From Verrucomicrobiota bacterium (lineage in GTDB: Bacteria > Verrucomicrobiota > Verrucomicrobiia > JABWAM01): a stretch of DNA of 64,000 bases. The stretch spans positions 96,015 through 160,014 of the forward strand of contig JAHFSY010000004.1 in NCBI GenBank assembly GCA_023269615.1, given 5' to 3'. This document shows positions 8,769 through 16,023 of the stretch, piece after piece (within the stretch, counting starts at the first letter, position 1; the number at the start of each line of letters is the position of its first letter). The notes below the pieces were generated by a model. It saw only the letters and a list, made by a program, of their open reading frames with translations, made no database searches and was not told the DNA's origin. Position numbers and translations under genes: made by a program.

Positions 8769-8807
8769 TAGCTAATCTCGATGATTTTTGCAAGTTGTTT
8801 TGAAAAC

Positions 8808-8826
8808 GGCGGGCAGGATGCCCGCC
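8808..8826. repeat. GC-rich hairpin
   Basis: GGCGGGCA, GGA loop, TGCCCGCC: a perfect 8-bp stem with a 3-base loop between the VapBC-type pair and the glycosyltransferase gene. There is no T-tract, so it is not a classical terminator. It resembles a REP-type hairpin. Confidence 0.5.
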
Positions 8827-8894
8827 CTCCCGTATGATGGGTGCCAATGATTGGGGCGCACTGGGAGGCCAAATTCTTGCGAATTCGGCTACGT

Positions 8895-10076
8895 TTAGAC
8901 TCCCAACTCGGACATCATCTTCCCGACCACCTTCTCCGCCGCAAAATATTCGCGGGCGATCTCGACGGCCTTGCGACTGTGGCGTGCGTAGTCCGATGTA
9001 ATTTTTTCGGCGGCATTTTTGATGTCTTCCATGGTTTGGAACGAGAAGAGGCCTTCGCCGGTTGGAATGTATTTTTCAAAGGATGTGTCCTGCGTGATCA
9101 CGGGGCGGCCGGCGGCGAGGTAGCATGCGCTGCGGTCGCTGAACCATCCTGTCTTCAAGCGGATGTATTGGTCCTTGGCCACCGTCCACTCGGCGTCACT
9201 TTCTTGGATGTAACGGATGTAGGCGTCGAAATCGGCGGAGATGATGTGCGGGCTTGTCAGCTTCCAGCCCTGACGTTCAAAAAGCTGCTTCGATGCGGGA
9301 TCATGATTCATGTCGGTGGCCAGTTCCCACGCGCAGCGCGGGGCGCACCTCGGCGCGTCACAGAATTTCAAAAACTCGAAGGTCTTCGACCAGTAGTAAA
9401 TTTGATTTTTCCACGCGATGTCTTTTCCCTTGGTCTCCCAGTTGGCGATCGTGGTGAAGCGCGGCGGCGTTTTCAAATTTTCTGCCGCAGGGCGTTCCCA
9501 GAGTTCGAGTGCAACGGGCTGACGCGTGGCATGCCACTTGAATCCACCGGTCGGGAGCGGGCAATCTTTTTGTCCGACATTTTCGCCAAATGTGAAATGA
9601 GCATGATGACGCGCCAGGTAATCGCGCGTGTCCTGGATTCCCTTGTCGAGCTTGATCTGTTCCACGCCGGGGTCGCTTTCGACATAGACGAGGCAGCGGG
9701 ACTTGAGCACCTCGTCGTGCAATTCCTGTCCGCCGCAGATGTTGAGCGTGGCGTCGGCGTTGGCGAAGGCGTCGGCGATCTGGCAATCGGTGAGATCGCC
9801 GTAAATCTGCATCGGCTGGGTGAAGCGCGCGCGGTAGGCCCAGCGGAAGCCGAAGCGGCTGGCGAGCTTGCGCATGATCTCCGCCACCTGGGGCACGGCG
9901 GCTTCGCCCACCTCGAAGGTTTCCGGATTGTAAGGGTGACGTCCCGTGTCCTCGATGTAGATGGGTTCGAAGCCGAGTTTTTTCAGGCCGAGGATGTAGT
10001 GGATGTGCTGCCACACGACCCCGGCGATCGGGCAGGTGGTCATGAACCCGGCGACGAGGATGCGTTTGCTCTTCAC
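8895..10076 (-). CDS. glycosyltransferase, CgeB/GT1-like (GT-B fold)
   Basis: A 393-residue cytoplasmic protein. It begins KRILVAGFMTTCPIAGVVWQ, a Rossmann-like strand with a glycine-rich turn, followed by IHYILGLKKLGFEPIYIED. The C-terminal half has DQYIRLKTGWFSDRSACYLA and GRPVITQDTSF, the segment that in CgeB-like glycosyltransferases contacts the nucleotide sugar. It then ends EGLFSFQTMEDI and a helical tail. Donor and acceptor are unknown. The start is ATG at 10076, just after a REP element that separates it from priA. It could belong to a lipopolysaccharide or natural-product glycosylation set, but no partners are adjacent. Confidence 0.75.
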   Translation of the reverse strand: MKSKRILVAGFMTTCPIAGVVWQHIHYILGLKKLGFEPIYIEDTGRHPYNPETFEVGEAAVPQVAEIMRKLASRFGFRWAYRARFTQPMQIYGDLTDCQIADAFANADATLNICGGQELHDEVLKSRCLVYVESDPGVEQIKLDKGIQDTRDYLARHHAHFTFGENVGQKDCPLPTGGFKWHATRQPVALELWERPAAENLKTPPRFTTIANWETKGKDIAWKNQIYYWSKTFEFLKFCDAPRCAPRCAWELATDMNHDPASKQLFERQGWKLTSPHIISADFDAYIRYIQESDAEWTVAKDQYIRLKTGWFSDRSACYLAAGRPVITQDTSFEKYIPTGEGLFSFQTMEDIKNAAEKITSDYARHSRKAVEIAREYFAAEKVVGKMMSELGV

Positions 10077-10153
10077 GCCTCATCGTGTAAGCGAGGGAAA
10101 CATGAGTCGCAAGATTGGAATGATTGTGAGATCTGCCCGTTCGGTTTCGGAAT

Positions 10154-10225
10154 GTAGGAGCCGCTGCCAGCGGCGATCTCCGCACGGACCCATCACTCCC
10201 GGTCGCCGCTGGCAGCGGCTCCTAC
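10154..10225. repeat. REP family A, complete element
   Basis: A 72-bp inverted repeat with perfect 23-bp arms, GTAGGAGCCGCTGCCAGCGG continuing CGA on the left and its complement on the right, around a loop containing TCTCCGCAC and CCCATCACTCCC. Each arm is itself a hairpin (GCCGCTG/CAGCGGC). The copy at 30576 has the same loop. Confidence 0.9.
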
Positions 10226-10245
10226 AAGATGAGAGGATTTTCGAG

Positions 10246-12333
10246 TTACAACAACTGCGTGGGGTCCACGTCGGCGGAGACCATGACGTCGGCCTGGCGT
10301 GGGAGTTCGGCGAGGATGAGTTGGAGTGCGGTTTTTTGCGATTTGTTGCGGGCGTCACGGAGCAGCAGGTGGTAACGGAATTTGCCCCGGAGTTTTTCGA
10401 TGGGCGCGGGCGTGGGGCCCAGGATGCGGAGCGAGGCGCCCAGGCGTTCCTCGAGCAATTTGCGAAGATGCGACGCCACGAATTCCGCCTTGCTCGCCTG
10501 CGCGGAGGAGCATTCGATCTTGGTCAGGTGGTTGAACGGCGGATAGCTCAGCTCTTTTCGGAAGCGTGATTCTTCGTTGTAGAACGCCTCAAAATCCTGG
10601 CGGCGTCCAAACTGGATCGCGGAATGTTTGGGCGTGAACGTTTGCACGATCACCTCTCCCGCGACTTCGCCGCGACCGGCGCGGCCGGCCACCTGCGTGA
10701 TCTGCTGGAAGGTGCGCTCGCCGCTGCGAAAATCCGGCACGTGGAGTCCGACGTCCGCGTGCACGATCCCCACGAGCGTCACGCGTGGGAAGTCGAGGCC
10801 CTTGGCGATCATCTGAGTACCGAGGAGGATGTCGAGGCGGCCCATCTTGAAATGCAGCAGCGTGCGCTCGTAATCGCGACGGTGCTTCATCGTGTCGGAA
10901 TCCATGCGCGCGATGCGCGCCTTGGGGAACATTTTGGTGACGACCTCCTCGAGCTTTTCCGTGCCGAGGCCGGAGTAGCGGATGGAGGGATCGCCGCAGG
11001 AGGGCTCGGGACATTTTCGCGGGGCGGGCTTGAGGTGGCCGCAGAAATGACATTTCAATTTTTGTTCCCGCATGTGGTATTTGAGGCTCACGCTGCATTC
11101 GGGGCACATGGCGACATAACCGCACTTGCGGCAGATCATGGCGCTGGCGTAGCCGCGGCGGTTGAGATACAGGATGACCTGCTCGCCGCGGTCGAGGCGA
11201 AGCTCGATGGCGCTCTTCAGCGGCTGTGAAAAAATCGTGAGCCCCTTCTCCTTGATCATCTCGATGCGCATGTCCACCACGCGAATGGTGGGGAGCTTGC
11301 GCGTGTCCACGCGGTCGGGCATCCGGCAGAGTTCGAACTTTCCGCCCGACGTGTTGTGGAACGATTCCATCGAGGGGGTGGCCGAGCCGAGCACGACGAC
11401 TGCGCGCTCAAAATGCCCGCGCATCACCGCCACGTCACGCGCGTGGTAACGGGGATTCTCCTCCTGCTTGTAGGTGTTCTCGTGTTCCTCATCCACGACG
11501 ATGAGGCCAAGATTGGCGACGGGGGCGAAGATGGCCGAGCGCGCTCCCACGACGAGACGGGCCTCGCCGGAACGGATGCGTTGCCATTCGCGGAAACGCT
11601 CCCCTTGCGAGAGGCCGCTGTGCAGGACGGCGAGGAGCGAGGACGCAATTGGAGATTTGAGATTTGAGATTTGAGAGGGGAGGCTGTCGAAGCGGGCTCT
11701 CAGGCGATCGACTGTTTGAGGTGTCAGGGCGATTTCGGGGACGAGGAAGATGGAGCCTTTGCCTTCCTTCAACATGCGGGCCATGGCCTGGAGATAGACC
11801 TCGGTTTTTCCACTGCCTGTGACGCCGAAAAGGAGGATGGGTTTGGGCTGCGGCGTGGCGGATGAGGCGAGGACGCGCTCGAGTGCTGCGGCTTGTTGCG
11901 GCGAGAGCGTCAGGGGTTGGGTGGGAAGCAGTGAAGCCGAGGCTTCGTCGAGTTCCGCGTCCACGCGCGCCTTCACATTCCGCATTGCGCTGCGTTTCTG
12001 GACGATGGAGGGCGACACGCTGCGAAGGACGAGGTCAAGCGGGCAAAGATAATATTCGGACATCCACTGGGCGAGCTGCAGGAGCGCGGGCGTCAGCAGC
12101 GCGGATGAGCCGATCACTTCCAGCACGGACTTGAGTTCGCCCGCGGCCGGGTTTGCGTCGCGCAGATGGATGACCGTGCCGAGGATCTGGCGGGATCCGA
12201 AAGGCACGCGCACCCGCGCACCTGCGACGACGCGCCCCACGAGCTCGGGCGGGATCCGGTAATCGAATTCCCGGTTGATGCGCATGTCCACACGCACGGC
12301 GGCGATGGGAAGGGTTGTCGTGGCGTCACTCAT
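10246..12333 (-). CDS. priA: primosomal protein N' (replication restart helicase PriA)
   Basis: Superfamily 2 helicase that reloads the replisome at stalled forks. It is 695 residues. The N-terminal fork-binding domain starts TLPIAAVRVDMRINREFDY. Walker A GVTGSGKTE is near 170-177 and DEEH at 281-284. The zinc-binding cysteines occur in CRKCGY, CPEC, CHFCG and CPEPSC, and late helicase motifs GTQMIAKGLDFP and QVAGRAGR are present. The ATG at 12333 fits the family N-terminus better than the frame opening at 12450. Oddity: between motifs I and II, about 13 extra residues (SQISNLKSPIASS) are encoded by a 7-nt tandem repeat. All catalytic motifs remain, so it should be functional. Confidence 0.96.
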   Translation of the reverse strand: MSDATTTLPIAAVRVDMRINREFDYRIPPELVGRVVAGARVRVPFGSRQILGTVIHLRDANPAAGELKSVLEVIGSSALLTPALLQLAQWMSEYYLCPLDLVLRSVSPSIVQKRSAMRNVKARVDAELDEASASLLPTQPLTLSPQQAAALERVLASSATPQPKPILLFGVTGSGKTEVYLQAMARMLKEGKGSIFLVPEIALTPQTVDRLRARFDSLPSQISNLKSPIASSLLAVLHSGLSQGERFREWQRIRSGEARLVVGARSAIFAPVANLGLIVVDEEHENTYKQEENPRYHARDVAVMRGHFERAVVVLGSATPSMESFHNTSGGKFELCRMPDRVDTRKLPTIRVVDMRIEMIKEKGLTIFSQPLKSAIELRLDRGEQVILYLNRRGYASAMICRKCGYVAMCPECSVSLKYHMREQKLKCHFCGHLKPAPRKCPEPSCGDPSIRYSGLGTEKLEEVVTKMFPKARIARMDSDTMKHRRDYERTLLHFKMGRLDILLGTQMIAKGLDFPRVTLVGIVHADVGLHVPDFRSGERTFQQITQVAGRAGRGEVAGEVIVQTFTPKHSAIQFGRRQDFEAFYNEESRFRKELSYPPFNHLTKIECSSAQASKAEFVASHLRKLLEERLGASLRILGPTPAPIEKLRGKFRYHLLLRDARNKSQKTALQLILAELPRQADVMVSADVDPTQLL
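11652..11676. repeat. 7-nt tandem repeat inside priA
   Basis: GAGATTT occurs three times in tandem followed by GAGA (on the plus strand), encoding part of the extra SQISNLKS segment of PriA. The 7-base unit is not a multiple of three, so gain or loss of one unit would shift the priA frame. Confidence 0.85.
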
Positions 12334-12407
12334 GGCGTGGGACAATCTTCCGCCTTTCAACTTGGGCGCGTCAAGGCGATGTGGCCACGTTCTCATGGGC
12401 TTGCGCC

Positions 12408-12435
12408 GGTCGCCCCGACCAGTCGGGGCTCCTAC
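12408..12435. repeat. REP family A, half element with a different hairpin
   Basis: GGTCG, hairpin CCCCGAC/GTCGGGG, then CTCCTACAAGATGA. The flanks match the right half of the 10154 element, but the hairpin stem sequence is entirely different while still pairing. It lies just upstream of priA. Confidence 0.7.
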
Positions 12436-12499
12436 AAGATGAATGGGCAAGTTCGTTCTCAGCTTTCAACTTTCCTTGGCTGCGACTTCGTTCTAGCAT

Positions 12500-13099
12500 G
12501 TGAGCGTGGCAAAATCTGATTCCAACAAGCGTATTCCCTCCACGGTGTGGTGGGCTCTTTTTTGGGGTGCGCTGCTGGCGGGCATTCTTGTCGGGGTTCC
12601 CATGTGGCGGATTCACATGGCGATGCGGCAGGATCGGTTTGACTCCATGATTCTTCGCGCGGCGGGGGAAAATGGCTGCGATCCGAGCCTGGTCAAGGCG
12701 GTGATCTGGAGGGAGAGCCGTTTCGATCCCACGGTGCACGGGAAGGATGGCGAACTTGGGCTGATGCAGGTGATGCCCTCGGTGGCGATCGAGTGGGCGA
12801 AGGCGCGCGGGCTGAAGGATTTCAACAGCAGCGAATTGCTCGACCCCGCCACCAACATCCGCATCGGCTCGTGGTATCTTTCCAAGTCCATCCAGCAATG
12901 GGTGCAGGCGTCCGAGCCAGTCCCCCTCGCCCTTGCGCAATACAATGCGGGGCGGAGCAATGTGTTGAAGTGGGTGGATGCCGGTTCGATGGGCGATGCC
13001 GAGCATTTCATCCAGCAGATTCAGTTTCCTTCCACCCGTTCCTACGTGCGGGATATCCTCACGCAATACCGGCTTTACCGCCATCGCGGGGAATTTTAA
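12500..13099 (+). CDS. lytic transglycosylase (SLT family), membrane-anchored
   Basis: A 199-residue murein lyase that cleaves the MurNAc-GlcNAc bond with formation of 1,6-anhydro ends. A signal anchor lies at about residues 17-36 (WWALFWGALLAGILVGVPMW), placing the domain in the periplasm. The SLT motifs are clear: catalytic E72 in AVIWRESRFDP, then GELGLMQVMPS and LAQYNAG. The start is GTG at 12500, with a second GTG two codons later. It converges with the carbamoyltransferase, overlapping it by four bases at the stop codons. It has no LysM or other binding module. Confidence 0.92.
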   Translation: MSVAKSDSNKRIPSTVWWALFWGALLAGILVGVPMWRIHMAMRQDRFDSMILRAAGENGCDPSLVKAVIWRESRFDPTVHGKDGELGLMQVMPSVAIEWAKARGLKDFNSSELLDPATNIRIGSWYLSKSIQQWVQASEPVPLALAQYNAGRSNVLKWVDAGSMGDAEHFIQQIQFPSTRSYVRDILTQYRLYRHRGEF

Positions 13100-14817
13100 A
13101 CGCCAGCGCGTTTCACTTCATGACTTCCGAGGAACAGGGCGTCCATGCTCGTGTTCAGGAAACAATGAATCGCATCGGCGGGTGTGCAGACGATGGGCTC
13201 GCTGTCGTTGAAGGATGTGTTGATCACGATGCCGTGGCCGGTGCGGTCCTTGAGCTTCGCGAGCAGGCGGTGGTAACGTTCGTTCTGGTCGGACCTCACC
13301 GTCTGCAACCGCCCCGTGCCGTCCACGTGAAGCGCGCCGGGGATGTTCTGGATCTGCCCGGGTTTCGCTGCGTGTACCAGCAGCATGTAGGGCGAGGGTG
13401 TGGTCTGCTCGAAATAAATGCCGGTGTCCTCCTCGAGCAGCGAGGGCGCGAAGGGGCGGAATGTTTCGCGATGCTTCACGCGCTCGTTGAGAATCTGCTT
13501 CATGTCGGGCCGCCTCGCATCGGCCAGGATGCTGCGGTTGCCGAGTGCGCGCGGCCCAAACTCCATCCGCCCCTGGAACCAGCCAATCACTTTGCCAGCC
13601 GCAATGGCTTGCGCGGCGGCGTCCTCGGGATCATCGAGACGCCGTGATGCGAGCCCGGCATCCTTGATGGCGGACTCGATTTGCGCGTCGGAAAACGCGG
13701 GACCCCAGTACGCGTCATTCATCACGAACGTGCGCGGCCTGCCGAGGATTGAGTGCTGGATGGCAAACGCGCTGCCGATGGCCGTGCCGTCGTCGGCCGC
13801 GGCTGGCTGGATGAAGAGTTCACGAAAAGGCGTTTCCGCGAGGATGCGTCCGTTGACCACGCTGTTGAGCGCGACCCCGCCGGCGAGACAGAGGCGCGTT
13901 TCGCGCGTGAGGTCGGCCAGGTGGGCGACGATGTGGAGGACGATTTCCTCGAGGTGAAGCTGCATGGACGCCGCGACATCGTAAAAATGTTGTGTGAGAG
14001 CCTTGCCTTGTTCGCGCGCGGGGCCAAGCAGGCCGATGAGTCGTTCGCTGTAAAGAGCGCCGATTTCGGGTGAGCCGTCGCCCCAGGACATCGCCACGCC
14101 CCGAGTGTGATGCGTGAAATATTCGAGCCCGAGCCTCGCGAGGTTGCGCGAGTCGAAACGGAGCAGCCGTCGCATTTCGCGGAGATACGTGGGTTTCCCG
14201 AACGATGCCAGGGCCATCACTTTTCCCTCGTCGCCATAATGCGGGAAGCCAAGATACTGCGTCATCGCCGTGTAAAAAACGCCGATGGAGTGGGGGAAAT
14301 GAATGCGGCGCAGCACGCGGATGCGGCTGCCCTCGCCCACGCCGAGGAGGCCGCTTGAGAAATCGCCAAAGCCGTCGAGCGTGAGAATCGCGGCGCGGTC
14401 GAAGGGTGAAACGAAGAACGCGCTGGCGGCGTGGCAGAAATGATGTTCGACGTGATGGATGCGCGCATGCGATGCGAGCCCGCCCTCCCATTCGCGGGCG
14501 AAGCGCGCCCGAAGGCCGCCGATGGAAGCGACGGCGGCGGCCGATCGCCAGGCGTGTCCGGAAAAAGCACGGCGAAGGCTGAGGGCGATCTTGCGATGCA
14601 GGTTGGCCCATGGGCAGCGCGAGATGCCGACATGGTGGATGTCCGAGAGGCGGAGCCCCACCGTGTCCAGGCATGATTCCACGGCGAGCTTCGGGAAGCC
14701 GGCGCAATGTTTTTTGCGATTGAAGCGTTCCTCGGCGGCCGCGGCCACGAGGCGCCCGTCCACCACGAGGGCTGCTGCTGCATCGCCATGGAAAGCGTTG
14801 ACGCCGAGAATGTTCAT
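13096..14817 (-). CDS. carbamoyltransferase (NodU/TobZ family)
   Basis: A 573-residue enzyme that transfers carbamoyl from carbamoyl-phosphate, through carbamoyl-AMP, to a sugar or similar hydroxyl. The N-terminal ASKHA/TsaD-like domain starts MNILGVNAFHGDAAAALVVD and AAAEERFNRKKH. The metal-binding histidines are seen in HHVEHHFCHAASAF and the nucleotide loop in ILTLDGFGDFSSG. The C-terminal domain has the signature EFGPRALGNRSILADARR and KHRETFRPFAPS. Members act in nodulation factor, aminoglycoside and polysaccharide modification; here the acceptor is unknown. It is possibly linked in function to the nearby glycosyltransferase at 8895. Confidence 0.95.
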   Translation of the reverse strand: MNILGVNAFHGDAAAALVVDGRLVAAAAEERFNRKKHCAGFPKLAVESCLDTVGLRLSDIHHVGISRCPWANLHRKIALSLRRAFSGHAWRSAAAVASIGGLRARFAREWEGGLASHARIHHVEHHFCHAASAFFVSPFDRAAILTLDGFGDFSSGLLGVGEGSRIRVLRRIHFPHSIGVFYTAMTQYLGFPHYGDEGKVMALASFGKPTYLREMRRLLRFDSRNLARLGLEYFTHHTRGVAMSWGDGSPEIGALYSERLIGLLGPAREQGKALTQHFYDVAASMQLHLEEIVLHIVAHLADLTRETRLCLAGGVALNSVVNGRILAETPFRELFIQPAAADDGTAIGSAFAIQHSILGRPRTFVMNDAYWGPAFSDAQIESAIKDAGLASRRLDDPEDAAAQAIAAGKVIGWFQGRMEFGPRALGNRSILADARRPDMKQILNERVKHRETFRPFAPSLLEEDTGIYFEQTTPSPYMLLVHAAKPGQIQNIPGALHVDGTGRLQTVRSDQNERYHRLLAKLKDRTGHGIVINTSFNDSEPIVCTPADAIHCFLNTSMDALFLGSHEVKRAGV

Positions 14818-14845
14818 GCTGGGGGGCGCGTTCTGGCGGGCGTGG

Positions 14846-16018
14846 CTATTCTTTTGCCCCGGCCTTTTTCAGGATTTCCACGACGATGGCGTGGCCATTC
14901 TCCCTGGCGTAAGAGAGGGCCGTCTTGCCGTCGGCGTCCTTTGCTTTCACGTCGGCCTTTGCGGCGAGAAGCAGGGCGACAATTTCGTCGTTGCCCTTGC
15001 CTGCGGCGATGATGAGGGCCGTGGTGTTGTGTTTTGTCGTGGCATTGACGGCGGCATTTTTTGCCAGGAGAAGTTTGACGATGATGGGGTTGCCCTGGAA
15101 GCACGCGAGCATGAGAGCGGTCCAGCCGTCGTTGTCCGTGGCGTTCACGTTTGCCCCTTGGTCGAGCAGGTTTTGCGTTTTTTCGCCGCGTCCTTCCATC
15201 GCGGCGCGCATCAACGCAGTCCGTCCATCGGCATCTTTTTGATTAAGCTCGTCCTTGGCCGGGGGCGGTTCATCCGCAAGTTGCGCCTCGATGCTGCTGG
15301 CGGTTGGTGCGGACTCCCTGGTTGGAACGGCGGTTGGCGGCGTGGTGGTCGGTGCTTCCGCAGCGGGTTTGAGCAGCGCGATCATTTCAGACTGTTTCAT
15401 GTCCCCGGCGTAGCGCAGGGCTGTATAACCGTGGTCGTCGGTTTTCGAGGGGTCGGCGCCCTTTTCGAGCAGCATCTTCACGATCTCCTTGTTTTTGCCG
15501 ATGACGCCGAGGATGAGGGGTGTGACTTTTCGAAGTTTTCCCTGGGCATTGACGTTGGGATTGTGGGCGAGGATGGCCTCGACGACCGCGGGGTTGCCGG
15601 AAAACGAACCGCCCATGAGCGGGGTGAAGCCGTCGTCCGTGGCAGCGTTGACATCCGCGCCCTTGTCGAGGAGGAGACGGACACAATCGTCATGGCCGGT
15701 TCGCGCGGCCGCGATGAGGGCCGTTTCACCGTTGGGGCACGCCGCCTTGACGTCGGCGTTTTTGGAGAGGAGAGCCTCCACGATTTTTGTGAGACCCTTT
15801 GAGGCGCAATAGACGAGGGCGGGCGTGTCATTGTCCGGCGGCTTGGTGTTTGGGTCGGCGCCTTGATCGAGGGCGGCGATGGCCGCGGCGACATTGTTTG
15901 TGGAGATCGCCGTGATGAGGTCGGCGTTGGGATTGGGTTCCCCGGCCAGCGCCGCGAGCGCGAAGAAAAGCAGGAGTGCGGGCGTCGTGAGACGGGCGGC
16001 GGCGGAAGGGGGGAGCAT
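14846..16018 (-). CDS. exported ankyrin-repeat protein
   Basis: A 390-residue protein. The signal peptide MLPPSAAARLTTPALLLFFA ends with AALAGEP, so it is exported. Ten ankyrin units follow (patterns such as GETALIAAARTGHDDCVRLL and LLDKGADVN), interrupted by a Thr/Pro-rich linker (about residues 215-240). Ankyrin solenoids bind other proteins; no enzyme domain is seen. The last three repeats are nearly identical to those of the upstream ankyrin lipoprotein. A GTG at 16027 overlapping the previous stop (GTGA) is an alternative start and suggests coupling. Second gene of an ankyrin pair. Confidence 0.85.
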   Translation of the reverse strand: MLPPSAAARLTTPALLLFFALAALAGEPNPNADLITAISTNNVAAAIAALDQGADPNTKPPDNDTPALVYCASKGLTKIVEALLSKNADVKAACPNGETALIAAARTGHDDCVRLLLDKGADVNAATDDGFTPLMGGSFSGNPAVVEAILAHNPNVNAQGKLRKVTPLILGVIGKNKEIVKMLLEKGADPSKTDDHGYTALRYAGDMKQSEMIALLKPAAEAPTTTPPTAVPTRESAPTASSIEAQLADEPPPAKDELNQKDADGRTALMRAAMEGRGEKTQNLLDQGANVNATDNDGWTALMLACFQGNPIIVKLLLAKNAAVNATTKHNTTALIIAAGKGNDEIVALLLAAKADVKAKDADGKTALSYARENGHAIVVEILKKAGAKE

Positions 16019-16023
16019 GTAAA

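Noticed and set aside
8841..10157. Plus-strand frame of 438 residues opposite the glycosyltransferase
   Set aside because: Antisense shadow. The minus strand has a clear GT-B sequence pattern.
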